This document shows positions 37,756 to 48,927 of a stretch of DNA of 64,000 nucleotides, one piece after another. Origin of the DNA: an uncultured Eubacterium sp. (GTDB taxonomy: Bacteria > Bacillota > Clostridia > Lachnospirales > Lachnospiraceae); NCBI GenBank assembly GCA_945910225.1, contig CAMDYG010000001.1, forward strand, positions 38,600-102,599. Direction: 5' to 3'. Positions within the stretch are counted from its first letter, which is position 1. Each line of letters begins with the position of its first letter. Position numbers and translations under genes: made by a program. Under the pieces are notes generated by a model. That model did not search any database, was not told the origin of the DNA, and was given only the letters and a program-made list of their open reading frames with translations.

Positions 37756-38097
37756 ATGGAAGAAAAACCATATATAACAATGGATGAAGTTATAAAGAAT
37801 CAGGGTAAAGGAAAGCGGGGGTATAAACTTCTGACGGCACAGAATGGATGTGTTAATGGATGTTGTTCTGGTATAACCTGTTATTCTGAGACAGAGTTCA
37901 ATCCGCAGGCAGGTTATCATGATGATCAGGAAGGATTTTATGTTCTTGAGGGAGAAGGATATGCCAGACTGGATGATATGGTTTTTCCGATAAAAGAAGG
38001 GGATTCATTTGTTGCTTTACCAGGAGTAAGACATACAATCAGAACTAATGATGAATCAAGACCGGTAAAAGTTTTTTGGTTTCATAGTGGGGTATAG
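37756..38097 (+). CDS. cupin-domain protein
   Basis: YHDDQEGFYVLEGEGYARLDD...PGVRHTIR. Confidence 0.85.
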   Translation: MEEKPYITMDEVIKNQGKGKRGYKLLTAQNGCVNGCCSGITCYSETEFNPQAGYHDDQEGFYVLEGEGYARLDDMVFPIKEGDSFVALPGVRHTIRTNDESRPVKVFWFHSGV

Positions 38098-38103
38098 ATT
38101 ATA

Positions 38104-38592
38104 ATGTTTGAAGAGTATGATGATGACGATAAGAAAAAATGGCTCTTTAAGGAAAATATACGACTTCAGGAATTAAGCAGGAACCTTGAAGATGAAAGAA
38201 AGCTTATAGATATTCAGATGGGGATGCTGCAACGTCAGCAGAGCAAGAATATGCTGCTTAAGAAACAACTTGAAGGACAGAGGGAACTGTTTGAACAGAA
38301 GTGGAATATTCTTGAAAGAGAGACAAGACAGCTTGCTATAGATAAAGATATGTTTGAGCGGGAAAAGCTTATGTATAAAGACAAAGTGTACAGAGAAGCA
38401 AGAAAAAGTATGTCTAATGCAGAGAATGTAAAGATATTCTTTAAAGGGGTTGAGGATACTGAATCTCTGAAAAAGAGATATAAGGCTCTGCTTAAGATAT
38501 ATCATCCGGATAACATGCACGGGGATAAGGATCTTTTGCAGGCTATTAATATTGAATATGAAAGATTATCTCGATTTTATCTTGGAACATAG
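38104..38592 (+). CDS. coiled-coil protein with C-terminal degenerate J-domain-like segment
   Basis: Long heptad-like region then LKKRYKALLKIYHPDNMHGDKDLLQAINIEYERL (HPD motif). Confidence 0.75.
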   Translation: MFEEYDDDDKKKWLFKENIRLQELSRNLEDERKLIDIQMGMLQRQQSKNMLLKKQLEGQRELFEQKWNILERETRQLAIDKDMFEREKLMYKDKVYREARKSMSNAENVKIFFKGVEDTESLKKRYKALLKIYHPDNMHGDKDLLQAINIEYERLSRFYLGT

Positions 38593-38610
38593 AATAAAAT
38601 GATGTATAAT
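38582..38610 (+). promoter_or_regulatory. promoter TTGGAA-17-TATAAT for dapL
   Basis: -35 at 38582, -10 at 38605. Confidence 0.6.
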
Positions 38611-38694
38611 ACAGGTTAGTTTGACAAAACAAGGAGGAAATCCCTCTCCTCATCAGAGGATTCGGATTTTACTCCGTAAAACAAGGAGGAAGAT

Positions 38695-39909
38695 ATGTTT
38701 AAGATTAATGATAATTACCTGAAACTTCCAGGAAGCTATCTGTTTTCAACTATAGGCAAGAAAGTAGCTGCATATCAGCAGGCTAATCCTGACAAGGAGA
38801 TTATAAGACTTGGTATAGGAGATGTTACACAGCCATTAGCACCAGCAGTAATTGAAGCTTTACATAAGTCTGTTGATGAGATGGCAGATGCTAAGACATT
38901 CCACGGATATGCACCAGATCTTGGATATGAGTTTTTAAGAAGCGCAATTGCAGATCATGATTATAAGAAGCGTGGCTGTAATATCTCAGCTGATGAGATA
39001 TTTGTATCAGACGGAGCTAAGTCTGATTCAGGTAATATTGGAGATATTTTTTCTGTAGATAATAAGATTGCAGTGTGTGATCCTGTGTATCCAGTATATG
39101 TTGATACTAATGCGATGGCAGGAAGAACAGGTGATTATATTCCAGAGAAGCAGGCATGGAGTAATGTTGTTTATATGCCATGTACAGCAGCAACTAATTT
39201 TGCCCCAGAGCTTCCTAAGGAAACACCAGATATCATATATCTTTGTTTCCCTAACAATCCAACAGGTTCAACAATCACTAAGGATGAACTTCAGAAATGG
39301 GTTGATTATGCTAATAAGGTTGGAGCAGTCATTATATATGATGCAGCTTATGAGGCATATATTTCAGAACCTGATGTTCCTCATACAATTTATGAGTGTG
39401 AAGGCGCAAGAACATGTGCTATTGAACTTAGATCATTCTCTAAGAATGCAGGATTTACAGGTGTAAGACTCGGATTTACTGTTATTCCTAAAGAACTTAA
39501 ATGTGGAGATGTAACACTTCACAGCCTCTGGGCAAGAAGACATGGAACTAAGTTTAATGGTGCTCCATATATTGTTCAGAGAGCAGGAGAGGCTGTTTAT
39601 TCAGAAGCAGGACAGAAGCAGACAGGCGAGCAGATTGCATACTATATGAATAATGCCAAGACTATTCTTGAGGGACTTAAGTCAGCCGGATATACAGTAT
39701 CAGGTGGAGTCAATGCACCATACATCTGGTTAAAGACACCAGATAAGATGACAAGCTGGGAATTCTTTGATTATCTTCTTGAGAAAGCTAATGTTGTTGG
39801 TACACCTGGTTCAGGATTCGGACCAAGCGGTGAAGGATATTTCAGACTGACTGCATTCGGCTCATATGAGAATACAGTTAAGGCACTTGAGAGAATTAAG
39901 GCACTTTAA
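38695..39909 (+). CDS. dapL: LL-diaminopimelate aminotransferase
   Basis: [63 protein letters not shown]. Confidence 0.95.
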   Translation: MFKINDNYLKLPGSYLFSTIGKKVAAYQQANPDKEIIRLGIGDVTQPLAPAVIEALHKSVDEMADAKTFHGYAPDLGYEFLRSAIADHDYKKRGCNISADEIFVSDGAKSDSGNIGDIFSVDNKIAVCDPVYPVYVDTNAMAGRTGDYIPEKQAWSNVVYMPCTAATNFAPELPKETPDIIYLCFPNNPTGSTITKDELQKWVDYANKVGAVIIYDAAYEAYISEPDVPHTIYECEGARTCAIELRSFSKNAGFTGVRLGFTVIPKELKCGDVTLHSLWARRHGTKFNGAPYIVQRAGEAVYSEAGQKQTGEQIAYYMNNAKTILEGLKSAGYTVSGGVNAPYIWLKTPDKMTSWEFFDYLLEKANVVGTPGSGFGPSGEGYFRLTAFGSYENTVKALERIKAL

Positions 39910-39933
39910 TATTAAAACTCGATATTAAATAAT

Positions 39934-39989
39934 AAAAAGGTGCTGACGCTTTAACGATGAAAATCGTTGAGGCGTCAGCTTCTTTTTTT
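39934..39989 (+). terminator. intrinsic terminator
   Basis: AAAAAGGTGCTGACGCTTTAACGAT-gaaa-ATCGTTGAGGCGTCAGCTTCTTTTTTT. Confidence 0.9.
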
Positions 39990-40081
39990 CTATTAAATAC
40001 GATTTTTAAGTTACTATTTTTGAATATATATGTGATTTTATCAGTGCTTATTCTGTTAGCATTATGTAATGTAGATTGCGG

Positions 40082-40258
40082 TGTCCTCATAAACTAAATG
40101 AGACGATATATAAGTCCATGTAGTTTCAGGTGCTTTGAGCCCGCCGGTACTTAATGAGTGCAAAGCACGAATTTAGTATCCGTTGCGAGGCGAAAGCAGC
40201 GAAAGCGTGCCTGAACGACATGAGCTTATATATCGTCTTAATATAGAAGAAAGGGACA
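40082..40258. repeat. palindromic intergenic element B (inverted relative to A)
   Basis: Arms GACGATATATAAGTCCATGTAGTTTCAGG / CCTGAACGACATGAGCTTATATATCGTC; core shared with element A in reverse complement. Confidence 0.8.
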
Positions 40259-40296
40259 CCGCGCTAATTTCTTAGTGCGACATCCACTTTAATTGA

Positions 40297-41601
40297 TTAT
40301 CTGGATGATTTATCTTCTTTTTCATTTTTCTCTGGTAAAAGCTTGATTATAACTGATTCTGCACGATTAGAAGACACCTTTTCTACAAACATCCATACAT
40401 TATCAACTGTGAGCTTATCGCCAGCTTTTGGAAGTCTGTCAAGTTTTTCAACAATGAGACCCCCAATTGAATCGTTATCTTCAGATTCTAATGTTGTACC
40501 AAGTTCATCATTGAGATCATCAAGTTTGAATGAACCATCAACTCTGTATGTAGTATCATTGATTTTTATAAGGGCATCATTCTCATCAGTGTCATATTCA
40601 TCTCTGATTTCACCAACAATTTCTTCAAGAAGATCTTCAGTTGTAATCATACCTGATGTTGTTCCATATTCGCTTAACACAATCGCTATACTTGTTGAAC
40701 TTAACTGCATATCTTTAAACAGGTCAGATGTGTTTTTTTGTTCAAAAGTAAAGAATGGTTTTCTCATAATCTTTCTTATATCAAATGTTTTGCTGTCTGA
40801 CTTGCTGACAATTAAATCTTTGATGTTAAGAATACCGATTACATTATCTGGTGAATTCTCATAAATAGGAATTCGTGTGTACATTGTCTGTCTGAATAGT
40901 TCAATTATTTCATCATAGGATGAATTGACATCGGCAAGAGTCATATCAATTCTTGGAATCATAACATCCTTGGCGGTAGAATCTCCAAAATCAAAAAGAT
41001 TATTGATTATTTTCTTTTCATTAGATTCAATAACGCCCTCTTCCTGACTTACATTAACGATTGTACGGATTTCATCTTCGGTAAATATGTCTTTTTTCTT
41101 ATTACTGTCAATTCTGAGCAGCCATAAGAAGAAACCAGCAAGATGGTCAACAATAAATATTACAGGTGTAAGAATTATCATAAGAAACTTAATTATGGGT
41201 GCGTATGCCATTGCCATTTTAGTTGCGTGGATATTAGCAGTATTCTTAGGAGTAATCTCGCCAAATATAAGAACAAGGAGTGTAAGAACACCGGTAACAA
41301 TTCCAGTGGCCTTATTGCCCCATACACTTATTGTGAATGATGTAGTTAAGGCAGAACAACTGATATTGACAATGTTATTGCCAATAAGGACAGCAGAGAG
41401 CATCTTGGCAGGCTGATCGATTATACTGATAACCATGTCAGCACGTTTATTACCCTCCTGTGCTAGTGAAAGCAGTTTAATCCGGCTTACAGTTATAAAT
41501 GATGTTTCTGCAGACGAAAAAAAAGCTGATAAACCAAGTAAAATAATAATAGAAATAAGTTGGATGATACTATCCGTATCCAAAAAAATCCCTCCAGTCA
41601 T
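40297..41601 (-). CDS. CNNM/CorC (HlyC/CorC-family) protein with CBS domains
   Basis: LGLSAFFSSAETSFITVSRIKL, CBS pair, CorC_HlyC C-terminus. Confidence 0.92.
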   Translation of the reverse strand: MTGGIFLDTDSIIQLISIIILLGLSAFFSSAETSFITVSRIKLLSLAQEGNKRADMVISIIDQPAKMLSAVLIGNNIVNISCSALTTSFTISVWGNKATGIVTGVLTLLVLIFGEITPKNTANIHATKMAMAYAPIIKFLMIILTPVIFIVDHLAGFFLWLLRIDSNKKKDIFTEDEIRTIVNVSQEEGVIESNEKKIINNLFDFGDSTAKDVMIPRIDMTLADVNSSYDEIIELFRQTMYTRIPIYENSPDNVIGILNIKDLIVSKSDSKTFDIRKIMRKPFFTFEQKNTSDLFKDMQLSSTSIAIVLSEYGTTSGMITTEDLLEEIVGEIRDEYDTDENDALIKINDTTYRVDGSFKLDDLNDELGTTLESEDNDSIGGLIVEKLDRLPKAGDKLTVDNVWMFVEKVSSNRAESVIIKLLPEKNEKEDKSSR

Positions 41602-41678
41602 AAATTAAAATATTGCTTTCAATTCTACAGTAGACAATGTTAATCGTCAAGTATTAAGTTGGAAGACAGGAATAAGAT

Positions 41679-42080
41679 ATGAAGATGCCTCATATTATAG
41701 TAAAAAAAGGACAAAACATAATAATGATTAATTTAAAGAAGATGATAAAAGCTCTGGCATCGGGGTACCTGTTTACATTAATTATGCTGCTTGTTCTTAC
41801 ATATTTAATGAAGAAATTTACATGGGAAGAAAAAATGATAAATATAATTATTATCGGAATATATGCAGTGGGTGGATTCCTTGGTGGAATGTATGAAGGC
41901 TGGATGACTGGGAGCAGAAGAGTTGTGTGGGGCGCATTATATGGAATGTTATACATTACTATACTTGTGGCAGCAGCATCATTAATAAGCAGAGGGACAG
42001 CATATAAATCTTACGAACTGGCCGGGATTATTTTGTGTGGTGCAATATCAGGCGCAGCAGGTGGATTTTTTAGTCCATAA
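41679..42080 (+). CDS. TIGR04086-like small membrane protein
   Basis: Four hydrophobic segments, IYAVGGFLGGMYEG; start may be 41724. Confidence 0.7.
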   Translation: MKMPHIIVKKGQNIIMINLKKMIKALASGYLFTLIMLLVLTYLMKKFTWEEKMINIIIIGIYAVGGFLGGMYEGWMTGSRRVVWGALYGMLYITILVAAASLISRGTAYKSYELAGIILCGAISGAAGGFFSP

Positions 42081-42179
42081 ATTTTTTGAAAAATAAAAAG
42101 GAAAATAACAGTTTACGTTGAATAATAAAATTGTAAGCGTTAAATTTAGAGTTTGTTATAAGTGTGGAGGCACGATCTG

Positions 42180-43187
42180 ATGAATATCCGTGAACAGCAG
42201 GAACACAGGGAACATCTGATATTAAGTCAATATGCCAGTTTTAGTGATGAATCAAGGGGACGTGACAGAGAAGAGCCACAATGTCCTATGAGAACGATTT
42301 ATCAGAGAGACAGGGACAGGATAATACACTGTAAAGCATTCAGGAGACTGAAGCATAAAACACAGGTTTTTCTTGCACCGGAAGGAGATCATTACAGAAC
42401 AAGACTGACACATACTCTGGAGGTTGCCCAGATTGCAAGGAGTATAGCAAGAGCGTTATGTCTTAATGAAGATCTTACTGAGGCTATAGCTCTGGGACAT
42501 GATCTTGGACATACACCATTTGGACATGCGGGAGAGAGAACGCTTAATTCATTGTGTCCTGTTGGATTTGCACATTATAAGCAGAGTATACGCGTTGTGG
42601 AATTTCTTGAAAAGGATGGAGCAGGACTTAATCTTACATGGGAAGTAAGAGATGGCATTATTAATCACAGAACATCAGGAAATCCGGCAACATTAGAAGG
42701 AAAGGCTGTAAGGTTATCAGATAAGATAGCTTATATTAATCATGATATTGATGATGCAATAAGAGCCAGTATATTTAAGGAAAGTGATATACCAGAAGAA
42801 TTCACAAGCGTATTAGGACATTCTACTAAGGAAAGACTTAATACAATGATTAATGACATTGTTATTAATAGTATTGGCAAGGATGATATTATAATGTCAG
42901 AACCAATACATGATGCGATGACAAGATTAAGGCAGTTTATGTTTGATAGTCTTTATCTTAATCCTACTGCCAAGAGTGAAGAAGCTAAAGCAGATAAGCT
43001 TATAACAGAATTATATAGATACTATGTTGATAATACTGATAAACTCCCTGATACATACAAGCGTTTTATAACAGAGCTTGGAGAAAGACCAGAACAGGTA
43101 GTGTGTGATTATATAGCAGGAATGAGTGATCAGTATTCAATAAGTAAGTTTCAGGAGATTTTTGTACCAAAAGCCTGGAAGGGATAA
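42180..43187 (+). CDS. dgt: deoxyguanosinetriphosphate triphosphohydrolase-like HD protein
   Basis: FRRLKHKTQVF, RTRLTHTLEVAQIAR, LGHDLGHTPFGHAGE. Confidence 0.95.
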   Translation: MNIREQQEHREHLILSQYASFSDESRGRDREEPQCPMRTIYQRDRDRIIHCKAFRRLKHKTQVFLAPEGDHYRTRLTHTLEVAQIARSIARALCLNEDLTEAIALGHDLGHTPFGHAGERTLNSLCPVGFAHYKQSIRVVEFLEKDGAGLNLTWEVRDGIINHRTSGNPATLEGKAVRLSDKIAYINHDIDDAIRASIFKESDIPEEFTSVLGHSTKERLNTMINDIVINSIGKDDIIMSEPIHDAMTRLRQFMFDSLYLNPTAKSEEAKADKLITELYRYYVDNTDKLPDTYKRFITELGERPEQVVCDYIAGMSDQYSISKFQEIFVPKAWKG

Positions 43188-43191
43188 AGTA

Positions 43192-44946
43192 ATGTATTCA
43201 AGAGAAGTAATTGATGAAGTAATATCCCGGAATGACATAGTTGATGTTATATCCGGATATATAAAGTTGAAAAAGAATGGAAGCTCATATACCGGACTGT
43301 GTCCATTTCATAATGAGAAGTCACCATCATTTTCAGTATCGGGGCAGCGGCAGTTGTATCACTGCTTTGGATGTGGCGTAGGTGGAAATGTTATTACATT
43401 TGTTATGGAATATGAGAATATGACATTTCTGGAAGCAGTTAAGATGTTAGGAGAAAGAGCGGGGGTGGCTCTGCCTGAAACTTCTATGTCAGAACAGGAC
43501 AAGAAGGAGAGGGGAATAAGGGACCGGCTGCTTGAGATTAATAAAATAGCTGCAACTTATTATTACAGACAGCTAAGACAGGAGCGGGGCAGACCGGGAC
43601 TTGATTATCTTAAAAGGAGAGAACTGTCTGACAGCACAATTAACAGTTTCGGACTGGGATTTGCCTCGCAGTCAACAGGTGAACTGTACAAGCTGTTAAA
43701 GGACAAAGGCTATGAGGATGATATACTGAAAGAATCCGGATTGTTCACGTATGAAAGAGGCATACATGAAAAGTTCTGGAACAGAGTAATATTTCCAATA
43801 ATGGATATTAATAATAAGGTAATTGGTTTTGGTGGACGAGTTATGGGAGATGCAAAACCGAAATATCTCAATTCACCAGAAACAAGATTGTTTGATAAAA
43901 GCCGGAACCTATATGGTCTTAATATAGCAAGAACATCAAGGAAACCTAACATGATAATATGTGAGGGATATATGGATGTTATATCTATGCATCAGGCTGG
44001 ATTTAATCAGGCTGTTGCATCATTAGGAACGGCACTGACACCGGGACATGCAAGACTGCTGAAGAGATATACAGATAATGTCCTTATAACCTATGATAGT
44101 GATGAGGCTGGAGTAAAGGCTGCGCTTAGAGCAATACCATTACTGAAAGAAGCGGGATTGTCAACTAAGGTAATTAACTTAAAACCATATAAGGACCCAG
44201 ATGAATTCATCAAGGCTATGGGAGCGGAAGCTTTTCAGGAACGAATCGACAATGCCCAGAACAGCTTCATGTATGAAATAGGCATATTAGAAAAGAAATA
44301 TGATCGCAAAGATCCAGAGAGCGAAACAGCATTTGAAAGAGAAACTGCATCAAAGCTGGTAACATTTAAAGAGAAACTGGAGCGTGATAATTATCTTCGT
44401 GCTGTGTGCCGGCAGTTTATGATACCTGAGGATGGAATGAGACAGATGGTATCAAAGCTTGGCAATAAGGAAGGAATAATGGCAAGGGCAGCAGGTAATC
44501 AGATCAGACAGGAGACAGTTCCTAAAAAGAAACGTGAAGATGGTGTCCGGCAGGCTGAAAAAATGCTGTTGACGTGGATAATAAGTGACAGGGATATCTT
44601 TGAAAAAATCGGACATTATATAACTCCGGAAGATTTTGTTGATCCACTATTTCAGGGTGTTGCAATGAAGGTGTATCACCAGTATGAGACTGGAAGTATA
44701 AGTCCTGCTTCAATAATTGGTGATTATGAAACCTCTGAAGAACATAATGAAGTTGCTGCGATGTTTTCAGCAGATCTGGATGACAGCCTTAATTCACAGG
44801 AAAGGGAAAAGACTCTCAACGATATTGTCATAAGAATTAAGAGTAATAGTCTTAATAATGAACTTAATAAAACGACTGATCCACGGCGGATGCAGGAAAT
44901 TATATTAGAACAGCAGAAGCTGAATCAGATTCATATTAGTATATAA
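43192..44946 (+). CDS. dnaG: DNA primase
   Basis: [55 protein letters not shown]. Confidence 0.96.
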   Translation: MYSREVIDEVISRNDIVDVISGYIKLKKNGSSYTGLCPFHNEKSPSFSVSGQRQLYHCFGCGVGGNVITFVMEYENMTFLEAVKMLGERAGVALPETSMSEQDKKERGIRDRLLEINKIAATYYYRQLRQERGRPGLDYLKRRELSDSTINSFGLGFASQSTGELYKLLKDKGYEDDILKESGLFTYERGIHEKFWNRVIFPIMDINNKVIGFGGRVMGDAKPKYLNSPETRLFDKSRNLYGLNIARTSRKPNMIICEGYMDVISMHQAGFNQAVASLGTALTPGHARLLKRYTDNVLITYDSDEAGVKAALRAIPLLKEAGLSTKVINLKPYKDPDEFIKAMGAEAFQERIDNAQNSFMYEIGILEKKYDRKDPESETAFERETASKLVTFKEKLERDNYLRAVCRQFMIPEDGMRQMVSKLGNKEGIMARAAGNQIRQETVPKKKREDGVRQAEKMLLTWIISDRDIFEKIGHYITPEDFVDPLFQGVAMKVYHQYETGSISPASIIGDYETSEEHNEVAAMFSADLDDSLNSQEREKTLNDIVIRIKSNSLNNELNKTTDPRRMQEIILEQQKLNQIHISI

Positions 44947-44987
44947 ATATAATAAAAGCGACCACGCTAAGAAGAATGGAGAATAAA

Positions 44988-46265
44988 ATGGCTAAGAAGA
45001 GTGTAGAAACAATTGAAGAAAATGTTAAGGATACAATGGAAGAGGCTGTAGTAGAAAAAAAGACTTCAACAAAGAAGGCTGCTGCTAAAAAGACAACTAA
45101 AAAAGAAACAGATGAAGCAGTACAGGGACAGACAGCAGCTACAGATGAAGAAACAGATGCAGCAGAGAGCATTGAAGCAAGATTTAAAGAAAAATGTGAA
45201 GGAATTCTTGCTATTGCAAAGAAAAAGAAAAATGTTCTTGATTATCAGGAGATAATGAATTATTTCCAGGATACAGATTTTGAAGCTGACAGAATGGAGA
45301 AAGTATTTGAATTCCTTGAGTCTAATAAAGTTGATGTTAAGATGAATGATGATGTTGAGGAAGATGAAGATATAATTCTTGATGACGAAGAGGAAATCGA
45401 TATTGAGAAGATAGATCTTTCTGTTCCGGATGGAATTGGTCTTGATGATCCGGTAAGAATGTATCTTAAAGAAATAGGAAAAGTTCCACTTCTTAGTGCA
45501 GAAGAAGAAATAGAGTATGCCAAGAGAATGGAAAATGGAGATGAGGAAGCTAAGAAGAGACTTGCAGAGGCTAACTTAAGACTTGTTGTCAGCATTGCTA
45601 AGCGTTATGTTGGACGTGGAATGCAGTTCCTTGATCTTATCCAGGAAGGTAACCTTGGTCTTATAAAGGCTGTAGAGAAGTATGATTACAGAAAGGGATT
45701 TAAGTTCAGTACATATGCTACATGGTGGATCAGACAGGCTATTACAAGAGCTATTGCTGACCAGGCCCGTACTATCAGAATTCCTGTTCATATGGTTGAG
45801 ACTATTAACAAGCTTGTAAGAGTCCAGAGACAGCTCCTTCAGGAACTTGGAAGAGAACCATCACCTGAAGAAATTGCAGAAAATATGGATATTCCTGTAG
45901 AAAGAGTAAGAGAAATCCAGAAGATATCACAGGAGCCTGTATCACTTGAAACACCTATCGGAGAAGAGGAAGACAGTCATTTAGGAGATTTCATTCAGGA
46001 TGATAATGTGCCTGTTCCAGCAGAGGCAGCAGCTTCTACACTTCTTAAGGAGCAGCTTGTTGAAGTACTTGGAACTCTTACAGAAAGAGAGCAGAAAGTA
46101 TTAAGATTAAGATTTGGTATGGATGATGGAAGAGCAAGAACTCTTGAGGAAGTTGGTAAGGAGTTCAATGTAACAAGAGAACGTATAAGACAGATTGAGG
46201 CTAAAGCCTTAAGAAAGTTAAGACATCCAAGCCGCAGCCGCAAGTTAAGAGATTACCTTGACTAG
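44988..46265 (+). CDS. rpoD: RNA polymerase primary sigma factor
   Basis: [84 protein letters not shown]. Confidence 0.97.
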   Translation: MAKKSVETIEENVKDTMEEAVVEKKTSTKKAAAKKTTKKETDEAVQGQTAATDEETDAAESIEARFKEKCEGILAIAKKKKNVLDYQEIMNYFQDTDFEADRMEKVFEFLESNKVDVKMNDDVEEDEDIILDDEEEIDIEKIDLSVPDGIGLDDPVRMYLKEIGKVPLLSAEEEIEYAKRMENGDEEAKKRLAEANLRLVVSIAKRYVGRGMQFLDLIQEGNLGLIKAVEKYDYRKGFKFSTYATWWIRQAITRAIADQARTIRIPVHMVETINKLVRVQRQLLQELGREPSPEEIAENMDIPVERVREIQKISQEPVSLETPIGEEEDSHLGDFIQDDNVPVPAEAAASTLLKEQLVEVLGTLTEREQKVLRLRFGMDDGRARTLEEVGKEFNVTRERIRQIEAKALRKLRHPSRSRKLRDYLD

Positions 46266-46279
46266 GATTGATAAGAATT

Positions 46280-46990
46280 ATGGTAAAGATATCAGACAGA
46301 TTAAAAACAGTTGCAGATATGTGCCATAGTGGCGGCGTGGTTGCTGATATTGGAACAGATCATGCCTACCTGCCAATATATCTGGTAAGCGAGAAAATAG
46401 CAGAGTCTGCAATAGCTATGGATTTAAGAACCGGTCCGCTTGAAAAAGCTAAAAAGCACATAAAGGACAATAATCTGAGTGACAGAATACAGATACGTTT
46501 GTCAGATGGACTAGCTTGTCTTGGCTGCGGAGAGGCAGATACTGTTACTATATGCGGAATGGGAGGAAGGCTAATAGCAAAGATTCTTACCAAAGGAAAA
46601 GAAGCTATAACCCCAGAAACACAAATAATAGTGTCACCACAGTCAGAAGTTGGAGATTTCAGACATTTCCTTATAGATAATAACTATGCGGTTATTAAAG
46701 AAAAAATGATAAAAGATGAGGGTAAATTCTATTTTATTATAGAGTGCCGTTATCAGAAGTCAGTGAGGGACAAGACTCAATATTCCCAGGCACAGTATGA
46801 ATATGGGTGGAAGCTGCTGGAGTCAAAAGATGAAGTGCTTAAAGAGTATTTGATTAAAGAGAAAGATGCCAATAAGTCTATCATAAACCATCTGATAAAT
46901 AATTCAGATAATCCGGTAATTAAGAACAGGTTATCTGAACTTTCGGTTAAAGAAAAAGTAATTGATGATGCATTATCTTATTATGATTAA
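46280..46990 (+). CDS. trmK: tRNA (adenine(22)-N1)-methyltransferase TrmK-like
   Basis: VADIGTDHAYLPIYLV, TICGMGGRLI. Confidence 0.9.
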   Translation: MVKISDRLKTVADMCHSGGVVADIGTDHAYLPIYLVSEKIAESAIAMDLRTGPLEKAKKHIKDNNLSDRIQIRLSDGLACLGCGEADTVTICGMGGRLIAKILTKGKEAITPETQIIVSPQSEVGDFRHFLIDNNYAVIKEKMIKDEGKFYFIIECRYQKSVRDKTQYSQAQYEYGWKLLESKDEVLKEYLIKEKDANKSIINHLINNSDNPVIKNRLSELSVKEKVIDDALSYYD

Positions 46991-47008
46991 TGCAGGAAGG
47001 GGTGCATT

Positions 47009-48622
47009 ATGGGAAAAGTTCTTGCACAAGTTGCAGAGGAGTCAAAGGACTCTTATAAAGATGCTATAATTCTGGCAAGTGTTAATGGCAAATTAAAAGA
47101 ATTAAATGAAGATTATGATGCTGACAAGAAGATTGAATTTATTACGACTGCAACATCTATTGGTAATGAAACGTATAGAAGAAGCGTAGTGCTTCTGATG
47201 CTTGCAGCTATTAATAAAGTTGACAGTTCTGGTAAAATTGACAGGGTAGTTGTTGAATATTCTTTAAGCAAGGGATTATATTGTACATTTGAAGGCAAAT
47301 TCAAACCAACACAGGAATTTATATCAAAAGTTAAGTCTGCAATGCATGAGATGGTAGAGAAAGATCTTCCAATTAAGAAAGAACTTATGAAGCTGTCAGA
47401 TGCAATACAGCTTTTTAAAGAAAGAGGAATGACGGACAAGACGTCATTGTTCAAATATAGAAGAAGCTCATTTGTCAATGTATATGATCTTGATGGATAC
47501 AAGGATTATTTTTATGGATATATGGCACCATCTACAGGGATCCTTGGGGTGTTTGACATATACTTGTATGATGAGGGAATTGTACTTCAGCTTCCTGTTA
47601 AAAGTCAGCCACTGGTTGTGCCGGAATTTAAGCCACAGGAGAAGTTATTCAATGTATTAAAAGAAAGCACAAGCTGGGCGAGAATGTTAGGAATGTCAAC
47701 AGTAGGCGAACTCAATAACCATATTACCAATGGGGATATGACATCTCTGATGCTTACACAGGAGGCACTTCAGGAACAGAAGATTGTGGAGATAGTTAAT
47801 GAGATAAAGTTAAGACCTCACACAAAGTTTATCATGATAGCAGGACCATCATCATCTGGAAAGACTACATTTTCACATAGATTATCTATACAGCTTATGG
47901 CTAATGGATATAAACCTCATCCTATAGCAGTAGATAATTATTTTGTAGAAAGAGAACAGACTCCTGTTGATGAAAATGGAGATTATAATTATGAGGATCT
48001 TCATGCTGTAGATATAGAACTGTTTAACAAACATATGACACAGCTTCTTAATGGGGAACGTGTGGAATTACCGGAATTTAATTTTAAGTTTGGAAGAAAA
48101 GAATATAATGGCAATTTCCTTCAGCTGGGAAATGATGATATTCTGGTAATAGAAGGTATTCATTGCCTTAATGATGAGTTATCATATTCTCTCCCTAATG
48201 ATAGTAAGTTCAAAATCTATATTAGTGCGTTAACACAGCTTAATGTAGATGAGCATAATCGTGTGTCAACAACTGACGGAAGACTGTTAAGAAGGCTTGT
48301 AAGGGATTATAGGACAAGAGGTGCATCAGCCAAGCAGACGTTATCAATGTGGGAGTCTGTAAGAAGAGGAGAAGAGAAAAATATTTTTCCATTCCAGGAG
48401 CAGGCAGACGTTATGTTTAACTCAGCAATGCCATATGAACCATGTGTTTTAAAGCCTTTTGTTGAACCAATACTTTTCCGGATAACGGAAGAAGATCCGG
48501 AATATCAGGAAGCTAACAGACTTTTAAAATTCATGAATTATTTCCTTCCATGTGGATATGAAAATGTTCCAATAGATTCGATATTAAGAGAATTCGTTGG
48601 TGGAGGATGTTTTAAAGTGTGA
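47009..48622 (+). CDS. uridine kinase/phosphoribulokinase-family nucleoside kinase
   Basis: MIAGPSSSGKTTFSHRLSIQL Walker A; VDNYFVEREQTP. Confidence 0.9.
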   Translation: MGKVLAQVAEESKDSYKDAIILASVNGKLKELNEDYDADKKIEFITTATSIGNETYRRSVVLLMLAAINKVDSSGKIDRVVVEYSLSKGLYCTFEGKFKPTQEFISKVKSAMHEMVEKDLPIKKELMKLSDAIQLFKERGMTDKTSLFKYRRSSFVNVYDLDGYKDYFYGYMAPSTGILGVFDIYLYDEGIVLQLPVKSQPLVVPEFKPQEKLFNVLKESTSWARMLGMSTVGELNNHITNGDMTSLMLTQEALQEQKIVEIVNEIKLRPHTKFIMIAGPSSSGKTTFSHRLSIQLMANGYKPHPIAVDNYFVEREQTPVDENGDYNYEDLHAVDIELFNKHMTQLLNGERVELPEFNFKFGRKEYNGNFLQLGNDDILVIEGIHCLNDELSYSLPNDSKFKIYISALTQLNVDEHNRVSTTDGRLLRRLVRDYRTRGASAKQTLSMWESVRRGEEKNIFPFQEQADVMFNSAMPYEPCVLKPFVEPILFRITEEDPEYQEANRLLKFMNYFLPCGYENVPIDSILREFVGGGCFKV

Positions 48623-48623
48623 T

Positions 48624-48893
48624 GTTTATAATCATTTACCAGATGAATATTCTGGCAGCTCTATCTGCCTATATTGTCCACTTTCAGGATTCTTGCGCTT
48701 AGTAGGAGTAAATGCTGCTATCTACAAAGTTTATTACAGCGTGTGAAAGCAAACGCACTTCGTTTGAACGAGCTTTCGCACGCTGAACCTATGTATATAG
48801 CAGCATTAACTCCTACACAGCTCATCATATTCAAGTGGACAATACAGGCAGATAGAGCTGCCAGAATGTACAACGGGAAAATGATTATAAATA
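48624..48893. repeat. ~270-nt near-perfect foldback (giant hairpin) between convergent genes
   Basis: TTCTGGCAGCTCTATCTGCCTATATTGTCCACTT pairs with AAGTGGACAATACAGGCAGATAGAGCTGCCAGAA; inner AGGAGTAAATGCTGCTAT with ATAGCAGCATTAACTCCT. Confidence 0.85.
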
Positions 48894-48895
48894 AG

Positions 48896-48927
48896 AAACA
48901 CCCAGAGCTCAGTGCTCTGGGTGTTTG
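48896..48927 (-). terminator. terminator of tyrA
   Basis: AAACACCCAGAGC-tca-GTGCTCTGGGTGTTT. Confidence 0.85.

Noticed and set aside
42180-46990. dgt-dnaG-rpoD-trmK cluster as unusual
   Set aside because: This is the ordinary macromolecular-synthesis arrangement in Firmicutes.
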